DNA of 64,000 nt from Anarhynchus alexandrinus (GCA_008711295.1 VUYV01000089.1:2728000-2791999), one strand, 5' to 3'; positions 10,766-24,007 are shown, counted from the stretch's first letter. Program-made: numbers and translations. The notes: generated by a model from the letters alone, not told the origin.

Positions 10766-13537
10766 GGGAGGTTTTTCCTAATTCTTCATAACTTCCTGGA
10801 TATAGCTTGTCACTCTATTTCTAATCTTGAGTGAGAGTGGGAGGCATTCAGGCAATGGTTGTATTTCCTGCTTAGCTGTTATGGTCTTCCTGAGTGTGCA
10901 CAGTGGTGGTAGCTGTCTCAAATTCTCAGTACAGTCCTGGTACTGCCTTATCTTGGTACGCTGGTGAAAACTGACAGGCCTGCAGTGTGATTTGTTAAAA
11001 AATTAATTTCAGAAAAGAAGCAGAGGAGAGTAAACCCTGTGTTCTCACCTTTTCCATTCTTCTGCCTTGATTAACTCTGAAGCCACTGACAGGTATAATT
11101 GACAAATTGTACTAGACCAAGCTGGTTTTTGTGCAGTTCTTTGGGTTTGGTGGTTTGTTTGTTTGTTTTAGGTTTTGTTTGTTTTGTTTTTCCAAATGTT
11201 CCTTTGGGATTCTGAGCTGCATAAAGTGGGCCTATTCCTGTATTACTAAACACGGAACTGTCAGCAAAACATTTTCTTCCTTCTGCAAGCAATTTGTTTC
11301 CTTCCTCTTAGGCTCCATTTCTCTGATTTTACCGACAACCATGCAGCATCTAGGTGTGCTGCAAAGCCCTGCCTCAGGTGGAATTTTTGCAGAGTTCAGA
11401 TAAATTATATTCCCAGCATCTTGCCTTTTTAAGAATGTTTTTTAGAGTAGCCTCAGAGGTGGATTAAGCTCAATTTTTGTAATTGGACATTTATACCTCT
11501 ATGTAAGTTTTTCTCTGTCAATCTTGAATCATTAAAAAGACAAACACGAGAAGCATGTTGCTGCTTCTTTCTTCATCTCTCTGTGCACAGGCCCTTTCTT
11601 GGGGCTTTGGACCATCCATGGACCTATTAATTTGTGACCCTATTGCAGGATTTCCTGTTCTTACCATACTTGTGGTCCTAACAGCTCCATGGCTTCAACT
11701 TCAAAAATATATCAGGCAGGCAGGTTGTGTATTTTACTTCAATCATTTAGTCAGATCATAGAAGTGTGCTGGACAACATTGCAGTAGGTAATACTGTTAA
11801 GATAGTAATGGGAATTGCTGTTTCCTTGTAGCCAAGGGTGTTTATAAAAAAAAAAACCAAAACAGTGTATTTAGTAATACAAAATTCTCTCTAAAAATCA
11901 GTTACATCTCACATTAAAATTGATTTCTGTCCTGTGTCTTCTTTATAACCAAACTGTTCACTTTTTATTTGGCTCTTACTAGGGGTCTGTGAACAAGAGA
12001 TTGGCAGTCTCATAGGCCCACTTCTCATAGGTGGGTGCTAATCGGGAATATATTAGAATATAGCAGAAACTTGCAATGACACTTACAGTCTCTTCTTCTT
12101 ACTACCTTTGTGCTACTGCACTAGTACACAAGCGGCCATCACATCATATTACATTTAAAACTGCAAGGAATGATAATTGCTTTTAAAAGAAAAATCAGCT
12201 TGTAAATATACCATATATATGGATGTCATAGGTTATTTTGGTTAAGCTTAAAATATAATAGCATTGTAATTTAAGTTTTTATTAGATCTGAGTTGGGATG
12301 GATGCAGACTACTTACACATAGCCTCTAGGCGCAGCTTCTCTTTTGTATTTTTATGTTCCACTACGCATTACTCTGTCATAGTATGAAGAGACAGCATTT
12401 TCCCAAAGCAAAGGTTTTCATCTTGTTGGATGCAGACAGATAGATATTTATTGTTTGGTTTGGGTTTTTTTCTTCAGTTTAATTTCTTCAGTGAGAAAAA
12501 TCTGTACTTGCACATGAATTAAGATAGATTCATCACTTGTTAAAAAATATTTCAGAAATAAACATCATAATTGCTTCCTTTTCATCACAATATTGTACCA
12601 GCTTGACTCCTTTTGCCAGCCAACCTCCTCAGACCATCCAGAGCTGCCAAAACATCTCAGATAATACACATTCAATTACAGTATTATAAGGATGAACCAT
12701 CTGTGCTGAGGTTTCCAGTGTCGGATGAGAACAAAAATAGGAATATGCAAAATCCCAGATAGGTTCATGTAAGTCCCAACATGACATAAGTGAATTGAGT
12801 TAAGTCAGTCCCTAGCATTGTTAAATAGTCATGATAGATTCTACCACCTACAATTACAACCAAAATTAGAAAGACTATGTTGGATATCCTGTGGAATCCA
12901 CTGACAGCGAAGGGAAGTAAATTGCTTCAGTGCATTCAACAACTAGTAGTAATTTTATGAAAGCTTCACTTTTCTAATGGAATCAAATTGAATCCACATT
13001 TAAGGAGTCTGGAAGTAGGGTTTCTTTCTGTTATGCCTTAGTCCACAGGCATGGGAGGGATAATGGACACTGTTCACCGTTAATACTTATTCATCATACT
13101 TGTTTTCTCTTATTCTTGCGCTTAGCTTCAGTAGATCTGTCTTTATACAGCTATAACCCATTCCTTATACTGCAATCTCTCTGAGATAGAAAAAAAGCTG
13201 TTTGCAGAAGATGAAGTACTGTATGCCCCACAGTTGGCACTTTATATTCATTGATGGCTTATAAATAGGTCTACCTCTCAGTGCAGCTCTTGCCTAAGAT
13301 CTTTATGTACATATATTTTGAACTAAGTGTGCTATATTTGTTAAGCTAAAATAAATTTACTGGTAGGCAAGAATTAACATATAGAAAGTATGCTGATTTA
13401 AACCCATTTAGTTTTTCTTAATGTTCACTAGAAGGTATTTTACCTTTTGTTAAAGATAATTAACATCCTCCCCTTGTGCAACAGCACAGGGGGCTGAATA
13501 GAGGGAGAAGAAAAGTTTTCACTGCCTAATTAGTTAT
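10766..13537. other. Unique AT-rich non-coding DNA, no gene seen
   Basis: The stretch holds a GTTT-rich low-complexity patch at about 11145-11192 and otherwise unremarkable AT-rich sequence. No repeat family or coding exon is recognised. The end at 13537 is the left edge of the duplicated 4.73 kb segment. Confidence 0.6.
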
Positions 13538-14919
13538 CATCCTAATGACATTCCCAATCGCTTAAATAGAAATGCAGTGTATACAAAATGTTTGCTAGAG
13601 ATACAAAACAATTTCTGTTACACGCATACTGTGTTATGTAAAAAACGGAGCAGGAAGGCAGAAGGAAAAGCTAGATAGTGGGCTACTGGAAAGAGAGTTT
13701 TTTCCATATGAATCAAGTTTTTGGTTGGTTTGTTGTTTTGGGGTTTTTTTTCAGTCACAAAATAACCTCCTCTTCTGTGATCCAACATTAGCCCATGTCA
13801 GGATCTGTTCACTTTGTGTGTGATTTCATATGTTAGTGAAGAGAGGATGATGAGATGCCACAGCTGATAGATCCATCCCTCTTTGTATGGATAAGAGGAC
13901 TCTAGATACAGACTGGGGGTGCCCAAGCTGCTCCTCCTGAGCTTGGATTTAGTTGGGAGCACAAATGACCATCTCCAGCTCTGTCTGAACCCATTGGTGA
14001 CAAGGTTATCAACAGGAATTCCCTTTCTTCTCACCCATTTCTTCAGCACAGCACTGTGAATCCTGCATCCCGGGTATTTGTTCTCAGTCTGTCTCATGGC
14101 AAGGCTTTCCTCCATCCTTGTTAGTGATTTCAGCCCCTGAAAGGACACTAAATGTGCAGGGTAGAGATGTCTGTTTTGTGCTTTAATCAGTTCATCAAGT
14201 TGTTGGTGTGTGCTGGTACAGTCCCACCCAAGTCTATCTAGATCCAGCTGACTGCCCCAAAAGGGTCAGGCCTTTGCAAGTCTTAATAGAGGCCTTCTGC
14301 TCCTCTGTCACAAAATTTCATACCTAACTTAGTCTCTTCTCTTTCCTTATTGTGGAGAACATAATTTGATTTTTTTCATAGCTGACAAGCTGTTGTGCAT
14401 GAAAAGGTAATTATCATGGTGATGAACCACAAACTTCTTAAACTGGCCTTATATTTGAAAATGCCAGTTAATAATATCATATTTAATTTAATAAGAATTG
14501 AAAGATACAGGAGATAAACCATCAAACTAGTTTCTCAGTAAGTTATATGTTGACTCTACCATGTTAAAGCACAGGGATTCTGAATCATTTTATAATGCCT
14601 CACTACTGTGAGACTAGAGGTGACAACATAGATATAGCTCTGGATAAGGACTTAGAACCTTGAGTTCTATTTTATTGCATACTTTTTTTTTGCTATAAGG
14701 CAGTTTATTTAATCTTTTTTCCTCAGTTAACTAAATGCAACACAGTTTTTGGCTTTCTTAATGTCTTGTCCTGTCCTTTGCTTATCTTATCTAATAAGAC
14801 TGCAGCTTTGGACTTCAGCTCTTCTATATCTATGTGCAGAACCCAACACATCGGGACATGCAGTTCATTTGAGCTATGGCACTATAGTTCAATATAATAA
14901 ACCAAGCTGTACATAGTTA
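13538..14919. other. Non-coding start of duplicated segment
   Basis: No family is recognised. A minus-strand open frame of 116 codons (13798-14148) is present identically in the second copy at 18529-18879, but this only reflects the near identity of the two copies and is not evidence of selection. The peptide resembles no family I know. The segment may be an old unclassified repeat. Confidence 0.45.
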
Positions 14920-15640
14920 CAAGTTATTGTTATGGATGAGAAAGAGTACACTGTATGCAAGAAAGGGAGAACTAAGAATTTATTGTTAAGCTAACAAAAA
15001 ATCATTAGACCCTAATCACAATATGACGATTGTAACTAGTCCAGCAATACAAACACAGTCCAAATTAGTACAAAAAAGCCTCATTTATAATAATGTCATT
15101 AAACTTGTTAAATAAGATAACTTTTTTTGGTGTTTTGCTTGCCCATCCAATAACTCTCTGGGTCTGATGGTCACATGTTTGAGCCTTCTTCAAGCAAAGA
15201 GGTGGGGGCTGTCACAGCCACTCAGGAGTCTTCACCAGACTGAAAGTGAACTTCATGGTCCCTTCCTCCTCAGTCCTGGGGTACACTTGGATTTCTTGTT
15301 ACATGTTTTCACATTCCCCCCTGCTCCCAGGGAAGGGGTGAAAGCTGTCCCACAGCCTCTCAGTATCCTGGGGGCTGTTTGTCCCTTGCAGGCACTGCCT
15401 GGGGCTGTCAGCCCCTTCCCTGGTGGCACTCACAGAGCTGGAGCTCAGACCGACTGGGCAATGGGCACTGGGCCACAGGGCGACTGGTAAACCCAGCTCA
15501 GCCCCCTCAGGCCAAGGGCAGCCCAGCCACCCCCTGAGATCTGGTCTGTGACCAAGCGAACACAAAGCCTGTGGAATTTCACAAGTAATGACAAAATTAT
15601 ATTTCTTGGTCTTAGATGTGAAGAAGAATGCTCCTGCCTC
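14920..15640 (-). mobile_element. LTR-like repeat, family shared with 34830-35545 (copy 1)
   Basis: Reverse-complemented, this stretch matches 34830-35545 over several blocks: a GC-rich centre (GGCTGGGCTGCCCTTGGCCT; CAGTGCCCATTGCCCAG; GAGCTCCAGCTCTGTGAGTG), ACCATCAGACCCAGA, and an AT-rich end with AATAAATTCTT. The polyadenylation-type signal downstream of a GC-rich body suggests a retroviral LTR. Exact termini and target duplications were not found. The several open frames inside are artefacts of the GC-rich centre. Confidence 0.6.
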
Positions 15641-16485
15641 ACTTTATGAGGGGGGTATAACCATTGTTACTGCTGTTTTTAAATTGAATTGACTGACCCT
15701 TGTCTCCCACTTACTAAAATATTTTTGTAACACACCCCCCCACACACTGCTGCTGACTTAGGAAGCTTTCAGAATGAGGCAGTGAACCTGAATATAAAGA
15801 TATTTTGAAAGGTGATTGAATCAGCAGCATGACCCTGAGGTTTTCAGAGGCACGCATTAACATGCAATGGTTAATACTAGTCTCTGAATCTCCATGCAAA
15901 TCAAATAGTGACTGATAGTTCAGGATAATCATCTACATTTATTACATTTAGATGTATATTCCTTGCTGAAATGAGGTTGACTGCTGAACCAAAGATTCAG
16001 CATTGTAAAATTCACACATATTATGGTGTGATAGTAAATACTGAGCTGAGCTGGTTAGAAAGCTACCGTTTATTTAATTGATAGTTTAGGGAGGTAGAAG
16101 CTGATACTTCATCAAATCATACCATTTCTTTTTAGGTGCAATCAGGTAGCGCTAATATAATGAGTGATAACTGTAACAGTCATAATTAGTCCTCATTGCT
16201 TCTCAGGAATTGTTTTGTTTTGCTTGTGTACTCTTATTTATGTTTAAGAAAGTATTGATAACCTTTTTTTCATATCTGTTAACATACAACAATGATTTTA
16301 AATTCTCTTTATTATTGTGCTGTTCCTTAATTAATGATCTTGCTAAGATACTAGGACTTCATTGTCACCCACATATGAAATACAGGATATCTTACTAATA
16401 TAATCTGAAATAGAAACCAAAGCTATGTATTTTTTTAAGGTTTTCCATAGTAACTCGAGTTGGGTTGGAGGCATTGGGCCCCTGG
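15641..16485. other. AT-rich non-coding DNA within duplicated segment
   Basis: A C-run flanked by CA repeats lies at 15729-15747. No gene or repeat family is recognised. The same sequence recurs at 20372-21216. Confidence 0.55.
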
Positions 16486-17062
16486 TGCTGGTTTTGGCTG
16501 GGATATAGTGAATTTTCTTCAGAGTAGCTAGCATGGGGCTATGTTTTGGATTTGTGCTGAAAATAGTGTTGGTAACACAAGGATGTTTTCATTACTGCTG
16601 AGCAGTGCTTATACAGACTCAAGGTCTTTTCTGCTTCTCACCCTGCCCCACCAGCGAATAGGCTCGAGGTGCATAAGAAGCTGGGAGGAGACACAGCTGG
16701 GATAGCTGACCTCAACTGACAAAAGGGATATTCCATACTGTATTACGTCATGCTCAGGAGTAAAAGCTGGGGGAAGAAGGAGGAAAGAGGCATGTGTGTC
16801 GTCCCAAGTAACCGTTATGTGAGATGGAGCCCTGCTTTCATGGAGATGGCTGAACACCTGCCTGCCTATGGGAAGTAGTGAATTAATTCCTTGTTTTGCT
16901 TTGCTTGCGTGAGTGGCTTTTGCTTTACTTATTGAACTGTCTTCATCTCAACCCACGAGTTTTCTCACTATTACTTTTCTGATTTTCTCCTGCATCCCAC
17001 TGGGGGAGAGTGAGTGAGAGGCTGTGTGGTGCTTAGTTGCCAGCTGGGGTTAAACCATGATA
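16486..17062 (+). mobile_element. Solo LTR, same family as 23427-24007 (copy 1)
   Basis: The 577-bp stretch begins TGCTGGTTTTGGCTGGGATATAG and ends GGTTAAACCATGATA. It is collinear with the reverse complement of 23427-24007 (581 bp), sharing GCTATGTTTTGGATTT-like, TACGTCATG, TTCCTTGTTTTGCTTTGC and GCAACTA/GGGTTAAACCA-type blocks. A CRE-like TTACGTCA is at 16743-16750 with TAAAAGCTG just downstream. The flanks CCTGG and CCTCT match at only three of five bases, so the target duplication is uncertain. No internal retroviral sequence adjoins it, hence a solo LTR left by recombination. Confidence 0.85.
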
Positions 17063-18267
17063 CCTCTCCGTTTTCTTCTGTATGAATAACTAGTACTTTG
17101 TATTTGTTGCAATACAAACTGTGGTACAGAAGAAATAACAGTAAATAATTGCAGTGACTTGGTTCTATTCATTAACCGGATGAATGACTTTCAAGTCTTT
17201 TCAATTGCAGAAGAAACTGCATGCTCAACTCGCTCCTGTTCATACTTCTTTCTTTGGAACCAATTAACTTCCTAGATACTAAGTCAACTGAACTAAAACT
17301 TTTGAGCACGCAAGGAGACTTCTGTGTACTTTTAGGTGTGCAGTTTCTGGATACGTTTCTATGTATCTTTTTCACATGTTAGAAAAACAAGTCCCTTCTC
17401 TCTGAACATCCCTTTTCATTTCCTTTCATGAAGAAAAGTGAGAGGGGAAAACGGCTGTCTCTGCAGGGTTCCTCCACAGAGGTACCACAAAGAGGTACAA
17501 GGAAGGGGCAGGCATGGGTGCTGCTAGGGGAAGAGGCAGGTGTGTAGGGCCAGCGCTGCCATTGTGAGAAGTGGCTGTGGACCCATATAACCAGATGTTG
17601 TCAGGATCTTCACTTTGCAAAGAGAAGGCTCTTGGTTGGCAGCCTAAAGCTTAATGCTCTAAGGATTTCCAAAAATCTTTCCATTCTGGAGAAATCTTTC
17701 ACGTATATATACTTAAACACATGGCAAGCGCCTGTACTCACTGACCATTCTGACTTTCTGGTGGGACCCCTAGTTAAGATAACTTGGATCCTGGTTCATC
17801 AAGGTGGAAAAGAGAATGGCAGGAGAATCTACAGGGATGTTATTGTATTTTTTTTTACCCTCATGGCATAAATGTCCTATTTTCCAGCTAGTGTTCTCTC
17901 TGAAAATGACTTCATCTTTGTACACTTCAAGAAAAAAAAAATCTATATTCTCTAAAATTCAGTGCAAACTCAACTGTAAGGAAATGTTTTCATACATTTT
18001 GTTTAAAGGTGAGATGAGTAGGCTTCACGTTGTGAGCAGATTTTCTCATATGAAAATCGTGATCATGGCAACTGTATAATTGTAGTAGGTCCACGAAAAG
18101 CTTGAACCCCTGGCCTCCAAGGGAAAAAGAAATTAACGACTTTTTTAAAAATCTGTGTATGTCCATTGGGACTCCGGGAAATCCTGAAGTGGAAACTTCT
18201 GTTAAAATACAAGAAGGGAGAGAAAAACATTAAAATAAAAGAAAATACAGCTTGAATTCAGGAACAG
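17063..18267. other. Non-coding end of duplicated segment
   Basis: A moderately GC-rich patch at 17430-17620 sits in AT-rich DNA. No gene is recognised. It ends at the N at 18268. Confidence 0.5.
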
Positions 18268-18268
18268 N
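18268..18268. other. Single N: contig join
   Basis: One ambiguous base lies exactly between the two copies of the 4.73 kb segment. Its placement at the duplication junction is the main reason to suspect a false duplication. Confidence 0.95.
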
Positions 18269-19650
18269 CATCCTAATGACATTCCCAATCGCTTAAATAG
18301 AAATGCAGTGTATACAAAATGTTTGCTAGAGATACAAAACAATTTCTGTTACACGCATACTGTGTTATGTAAAAAACGGAGCAGGAAGGCAGAAGGAAAA
18401 GCTAGATAGTGGGCTACTGGAAAGAGAGTTTTTTCCATATGAATCAAGTTTTTGGTTGGTTTGTTGTTTTGGGGTTTTTTTTCAGTCACAAAATAACCTC
18501 CTCTTCTGTGATCCAACATTAGCCCATGTCAGGATCTGTTCACTTTGTGTGTGATTTCATATGTTAGTGAAGAGAGGATGATGAGATGCCACAGCTGATA
18601 GATCCATCCCTCTTTGTATGGATAAGAGGACTCTAGATACAGACTGGGGGTGCCCAAGCTGCTCCTCCTGAGCTTGGATTTAGTTGGGAGCACAAATGAC
18701 CATCTCCAGCTCTGTCTGAACCCATTGGTGACAAGGTTATCAACAGGAATTCCCTTTCTTCTCACCCATTTCTTCAGCACAGCACTGTGAATCCTGCATC
18801 CCGGGTATTTGTTCTCAGTCTGTCTCATGGCAAGGCTTTCCTCCATCCTTGTTAGTGATTTCAGCCCCTGAAAGGACACTAAATGTGCAGGGTAGAGATG
18901 TCTGTTTTGTGCTTTAATCAGTTCATCAAGTTGTTGGTGTGTGCTGGTACAGTCCCACCCAAGTCTATCTAGATCCAGCTGACTGCCCCAAAAGGGTCAG
19001 GCCTTTGCAAGTCTTAATAGAGGCCTTCTGCTCCTCTGTCACAAAATTTCATACCTAACTTAGTCTCTTCTCTTTCCTTATTGTGGAGAACATAATTTGA
19101 TTTTTTTCATAGCTGACAAGCTGTTGTGCATGAAAAGGTAATTATCATGGTGATGAACCACAAACTTCTTAAACTGGCCTTATATTTGAAAATGCCAGTT
19201 AATAATATCATATTTAATTTAATAAGAATTGAAAGATACAGGAGATAAACCATCAAACTAGTTTCTCAGTAAGTTATATGTTGACTCTACCATGTTAAAG
19301 CACAGGGATTCTGAATCATTTTATAATGCCTCACTACTGTGAGACTAGAGGTGACAACATAGATATAGCTCTGGATAAGGACTTAGAACCTTGAGTTCTA
19401 TTTTATTGCATACTTTTTTTTTGCTATAAGGCAGTTTATTTAATCTTTTTTCCTCAGTTAACTAAATGCAACACAGTTTTTGGCTTTCTTAATGTCTTGT
19501 CCTGTCCTTTGCTTATCTTATCTAATAAGACTGCAGCTTTGGACTTCAGCTCTTCTATATCTATGTGCAGAACCCAACACATCGGGACATGCAGTTCATT
19601 TGAGCTATGGCACTATAGTTCAATATAATAAACCAAGCTGTACATAGTTA

Positions 19651-20371
19651 CAAGTTATTGTTATGGATGAGAAAGAGTACACTGTATGCAAGAAAGGGAG
19701 AACTAAGAATTTATTGTTAAGCTAACAAAAAATCATTAGACCCTAATCACAATATGACGATTGTAACTAGTCCAGCAATACAAACACAGTCCAAATTAGT
19801 ACAAAAAAGCCTCATTTATAATAATGTCATTAAACTTGTTAAATAAGATAACTTTTTTTGGTGTTTTGCTTGCCCATCCAATAACTCTCTGGGTCTGATG
19901 GTCACATGTTTGAGCCTTCTTCAAGCAAAGAGGTGGGGGCTGTCACAGCCACTCAGGAGTCTTCACCAGACTGAAAGTGAACTTCATGGTCCCTTCCTCC
20001 TCAGTCCTGGGGTACACTTGGATTTCTTGTTACATGTTTTCACATTCCCCCCTGCTCCCAGGGAAGGGGTGAAAGCTGCCCCACAGCCTCTCAGTATCCT
20101 GGGGGCTGTTTGTCCCTTGCAGGCACTGCCTGGGGCTGTCAGCCCCTTCCCTGGTGGCACTCACAGAGCTGGAGCTCAGACCGACTGGGCAATGGGCACT
20201 GGGCCACAGGGCGACTGGTAAACCCAGCTCAGCCCCCTCAGGCCAAGGGCAGCCCAGCCACCCCCTGAGATCTGGTCTGTGACCAAGCGAACACAAAGCC
20301 TGTGGAATTTCACAAGTAATGACAAAATTATATTTCTTGGTCTTAGATGTGAAGAAGAATGCTCCTGCCTC
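19651..20371 (-). mobile_element. LTR-like repeat (copy 2 of 14920-15640)
   Basis: This is the counterpart of 14920-15640 at offset 4731, with one substitution seen at 20079. It should be counted as the same locus if the duplication is an assembly error. Confidence 0.6.
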
Positions 20372-21216
20372 ACTTTATGAGGGGGGTATAACCATTGTTA
20401 CTGCTGTTTTTAAATTGAATTGACTGACCCTTGTCTCCCACTTACTAAAATATTTTTGTAACACACCCCCCCACACACTGCTGCTGACTTAGGAAGCTTT
20501 CAGAATGAGGCAGTGAACCTGAATATAAAGATATTTTGAAAGGTGATTGAATCAGCAGCATGACCCTGAGGTTTTCAGAGGCACGCATTAACATGCAATG
20601 GTTAATACTAGTCTCTGAATCTCCATGCAAATCAAACAGTGACTGATAGTTCAGGATAATCATCTACATTTATTACATTTAGATGTATATTCCTTGCTGA
20701 AATGAGGTTGACTGCTGAACCAAAGATTCAGCATTGTAAAATTCACACATATTATGGTGTGATAGTAAATACTGAGCTGAGCTGGTTAGAAAGCTACCGT
20801 TTATTTAATTGATAGTTTAGGGAGGTAGAAGCTGATACTTCATCAAATCATACCATTTCTTTTTAGGTGCAATCAGGTAGCGCTAATATAATGAGTGATA
20901 ACTGTAACAGTCATAATTAGTCCTCATTGCTTCTCAGGAATTGTTTTGTTTTGCTTGTGTACTCTTATTTATGTTTAAGAAAGTATTGATAACCTTTTTT
21001 TCATATCTGTTAACATACAACAATGATTTTAAATTCTCTTTATTATTGTGCTGTTCCTTAATTAATGATCTTGCTAAGATACTAGGACTTCATTGTCACC
21101 CACATATGAAATACAGGATATCTTACTAATATAATCTGAAATAGAAACCAAAGCTATGTATTTTTTTAAGGTTTTCCATAGTAACTCGAGTTGGGTTGGA
21201 GGCATTGGGCCCCTGG

Positions 21217-21793
21217 TGCTGGTTTTGGCTGGGATATAGTGAATTTTCTTCAGAGTAGCTAGCATGGGGCTATGTTTTGGATTTGTGCTGAAAATAGTGT
21301 TGGTAACACAAGGATGTTTTCATTACTGCTGAGCAGTGCTTATACAGACTCAAGGTCTTTTCTGCTTCTCACCCTGCCCCACCAGCGAATAGGCTCGAGG
21401 TGCATAAGAAGCTGGGAGGAGACACAGCTGGGATAGCTGACCTCAACTGACAAAAGGGATATTCCATACTGTATTACGTCATGCTCAGGAGTAAAAGCTG
21501 GGGGAAGAAGGAGGAAAGAGGCATGTGTGTCGTCCCAAGTAACCGTTATGTGAGATGGAGCCCTGCTTTCATGGAGATGGCTGAACACCTGCCTGCCTAT
21601 GGGAAGTAGTGAATTAATTCCTTGTTTTGCTTTGCTTGCGTGAGTGGCTTTTGCTTTACTTATTGAACTGTCTTCATCTCAACCCACGAGTTTTCTCACT
21701 ATTACTTTTCTGATTTTCTCCTGCATCCCACTGGGGGAGAGTGAGTGAGAGGCTGTGTGGTGCTTAGTTGCCAGCTGGGGTTAAACCATGATA
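21217..21793 (+). mobile_element. Solo LTR (copy 2 of 16486-17062)
   Basis: This is the counterpart of 16486-17062 at offset 4731; I noticed no differences between the two. Confidence 0.85.
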
Positions 21794-22996
21794 CCTCTCC
21801 GTTTTCTTCTGTATGAATAACTAGTACTTTGTATTTGTTGCAATACAAACTGTGGTACAGAAGAAATAACAGTAAATAATTGCAGTGACTTGGTTCTATT
21901 CATTAACCGGATGAATGACTTTCAAGTCTTTTCAATTGCAGAAGAAACTGCATGCTCAACTCGCTCCTGTTCATACTTCTTTCTTTGGAACCAATTAACT
22001 TCCTAGATACTAAGTCAACTGAACTAAAACTTTTGAGCACGCAAGGAGACTTCTGTGTACTTTTAGGTGTGCAGTTTCTGGATACGTTTCTATGTATCTT
22101 TTTCACATGTTAGAAAAACAAGTTCCTTCTCTCTGAACATCCCTTTTCATTTCCTTTCATGAAGAAAAGTGAGAGGGGAAAACGGCTGTCTCTGCAGGGT
22201 TCCTCCACAGAGGTACCACAAAGAGGTACAAGGAAGGGGCAGGCATGGGTGCTGCTAGGGGAAGAGGCAGGTGTGTAGGGCCAGCGCTGCCATTGTGAGA
22301 AGTGGCTGTGGACCCATATAACCAGATGTCGTCAGGATCTTCACTTTGCAAAGAGAAGGCTCTTGGTTGGCAGCCTAAAGCTTAATGCTCTAAGGATTTC
22401 CAAAAATCTTTCCATTCTGGAGAAATCTTTCACGTATATATACTTAAACACATGGCAAGCGCCTGTACTCACTGACCATTCTGACTTTCTGGTGGGACCC
22501 CTAGTTAAGATAACTTGGATCCTGGTTCATCAAGGTGGAAAAGAGAATGGCAGGAGAATCTACAGGGATGTTATTGTATTTTTTTTTACCCTCATGGCAT
22601 AAATGTCCTATTTTCCAGCTAGCGTTCTCTCTGAAAATGACTTCATCTTTGTACACTTCAAGAAAAAAAATCTATATTCTCTAAAATTCAGTGCAAACTC
22701 AACTGTAAGGAAATGTTTTCATACATTTTGTTTAAAGGTGAGATGAGTAGGCTTCACGTTGTGAGCAGATTTTCTCATATGAAAATCGTGATCATGGCAA
22801 CTGTATAATTGTAGTAGGTCCACGAAAAGCTTGAACCCCTGGCCTCCAAGGGAAAAAGAAATTAACGACTTTTTTAAAAATCTGTGTATGTCCATTGGGA
22901 CTCCGGGAAATCCTGAAGTGGAAACTTCTGTTAAAATACAAGAAGGGAGAGAAAAACATTAAAATAAAAGAAAATACAGCTTGAATTCAGGAACAG

Positions 22997-23426
22997 GAAC
23001 TCTTTAGGTAGAGAGATCCATAAAGAGAATTAAGTGTTTTAGCAGATATGGAGGTGGATGTTTTTTCTATTAATTAGTTTTGGTCTACTGGAAGAAAATG
23101 AATTCACCAAGACTATAAGGAGAGAAAACACATATTAATACCAATTCATAGTGCCTGTTGACAGGACTGTATTGTCAATTAAAATGTCTAGATTTCATAT
23201 TTGTGGTGTGAACTCTTCTAACAAAATAATTTTTAAATTGGCATACATTTAGTGTGTTACTCATGTAACCTATTATTTCCCCCTCTTTGGTTTGAAAATT
23301 TTTGTTGATTCCTGTCTCATTTAGTATTACTTGGTCCTACTGTGTACTTGCTCCAGCAGGCAGGCAGTGCTGACTGTATAACTTGCTATTAGGTCTGCTT
23401 TTTTTCCCCTCAGCTGAGTAGTAGTT
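22997..23426. other. Unique AT-rich DNA
   Basis: The stretch has no recognisable gene or repeat. It lies between the end of duplicated copy 2 and a solo LTR. Confidence 0.6.
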
Positions 23427-24007
23427 TGTTGTGGTTTGACCCCAGATGGCAACTAGGACCATGCAGCTGCTTGCTCAGTTCTCCCCCTCACCAGTGGGAT
23501 GGGGAAAAGAATCGGAAAAATAAGGAAACCCCATGGCTTGACACAAAGACAGTTTAATAAGTAAAGCAAAAGCCACACACGTAAGCAAAGCAAAACAAGG
23601 AATAAATTCACTGCTTCCCATGGGCAGGCAGGTGTTTAGCCATCTCCAGGAAAGTAGGGCCCATCACAAGTAATGATTACTTGGGAAGACAAATGCCATA
23701 ACTCCGAATGTGCCCCGCTTCCCTCTTCTTCCCTCAGCTTTATATGCTGACCGTGACGTCATGTGGCATGGAATAGCCCTTTGGTCAGCTGGGGTCAGAG
23801 GTCCCAGCCGTGTCCCCTCCCATCTTCTTGGGTGCCCCCTACCTTCTTGCTGGCAGGCCAGTATTAAAAGCTGAAAATTCCTCGACTGCTTAGCAACAAC
23901 TAAAATATTAGTGTGTTATCAACAGTATTCTTATCCTAAATCCAAAACACAGCACTATACCAGCTGCTAGTAGGAAAGTTAACTCTACCCCAGCTGAAAC
24001 CAGGACA
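23427..24007 (-). mobile_element. Solo ERV LTR with TAGTT target duplication
   Basis: On the minus strand the element begins TGTCCTGGTTTCAGCTGGGG (at 24007) and ends GTCAAACCACAACA (at 23427), giving the TG...CA ends and short inverted repeats typical of retroviral LTRs. TAGTT at 23422-23426 is repeated at 24008-24012, a perfect 5-bp target-site duplication. On the minus strand a TATAAA box lies at 23739-23744, preceded by a perfect cAMP-response palindrome TGACGTCA at 23754-23761. Internal gag, pol or env sequence is absent. This LTR type is common in neoavian genomes. Confidence 0.93.
23739..23761 (-). promoter_or_regulatory. LTR core promoter: CRE palindrome and TATA box
   Basis: TGACGTCA (23754-23761) is a full consensus ATF/CREB site, and TATAAA (minus strand, 23739-23744) follows 9 bases downstream in the LTR orientation. 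The related LTR at 16486-17062 keeps TTACGTCA at the same relative place but only TAAAAG for the TATA box. Activity is inferred from motif and position only. Confidence 0.5.

Larger units (their letters stand above)
13538..18267 (+). repeat. Duplicated segment, copy 1 (4730 bp)
   Basis: This segment recurs at 18269-22996 with a constant offset of 4731. I find five substitutions between the copies (15348/20079, 15906/20637, 17393/22124, 17599/22330, 17892/22623) and one 2-bp difference in a poly-A run near 17932, about 0.1% divergence. Copy 1 ends exactly at the single N at 18268. This is the pattern left when two contigs with overlapping ends, or two haplotypes, are joined without merging. 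A very recent true tandem duplication is less likely. Inside are an LTR-like element (14920-15640, minus) and a solo LTR (16486-17062, plus). Confidence 0.95.
18269..22996 (+). repeat. Duplicated segment, copy 2 (4728 bp)
   Basis: This is the second copy of 13538-18267, in the same orientation. After 22996 the sequence continues into unique DNA (GAACTCTTTAGG), whereas copy 1 meets the N at the equivalent point. The features inside are the counterparts of those in copy 1. Confidence 0.95.

Noticed and set aside
13798..14148. Identical 116-codon frame in both duplicated segments, suggesting a conserved gene
   Set aside because: The whole segment is 99.9% identical between copies, so the shared frame carries no information on selection.
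13538..22996. A genuine recent tandem duplication
   Set aside because: Possible in principle, but the N exactly at the junction and heterozygosity-level divergence make an assembly artefact more likely.
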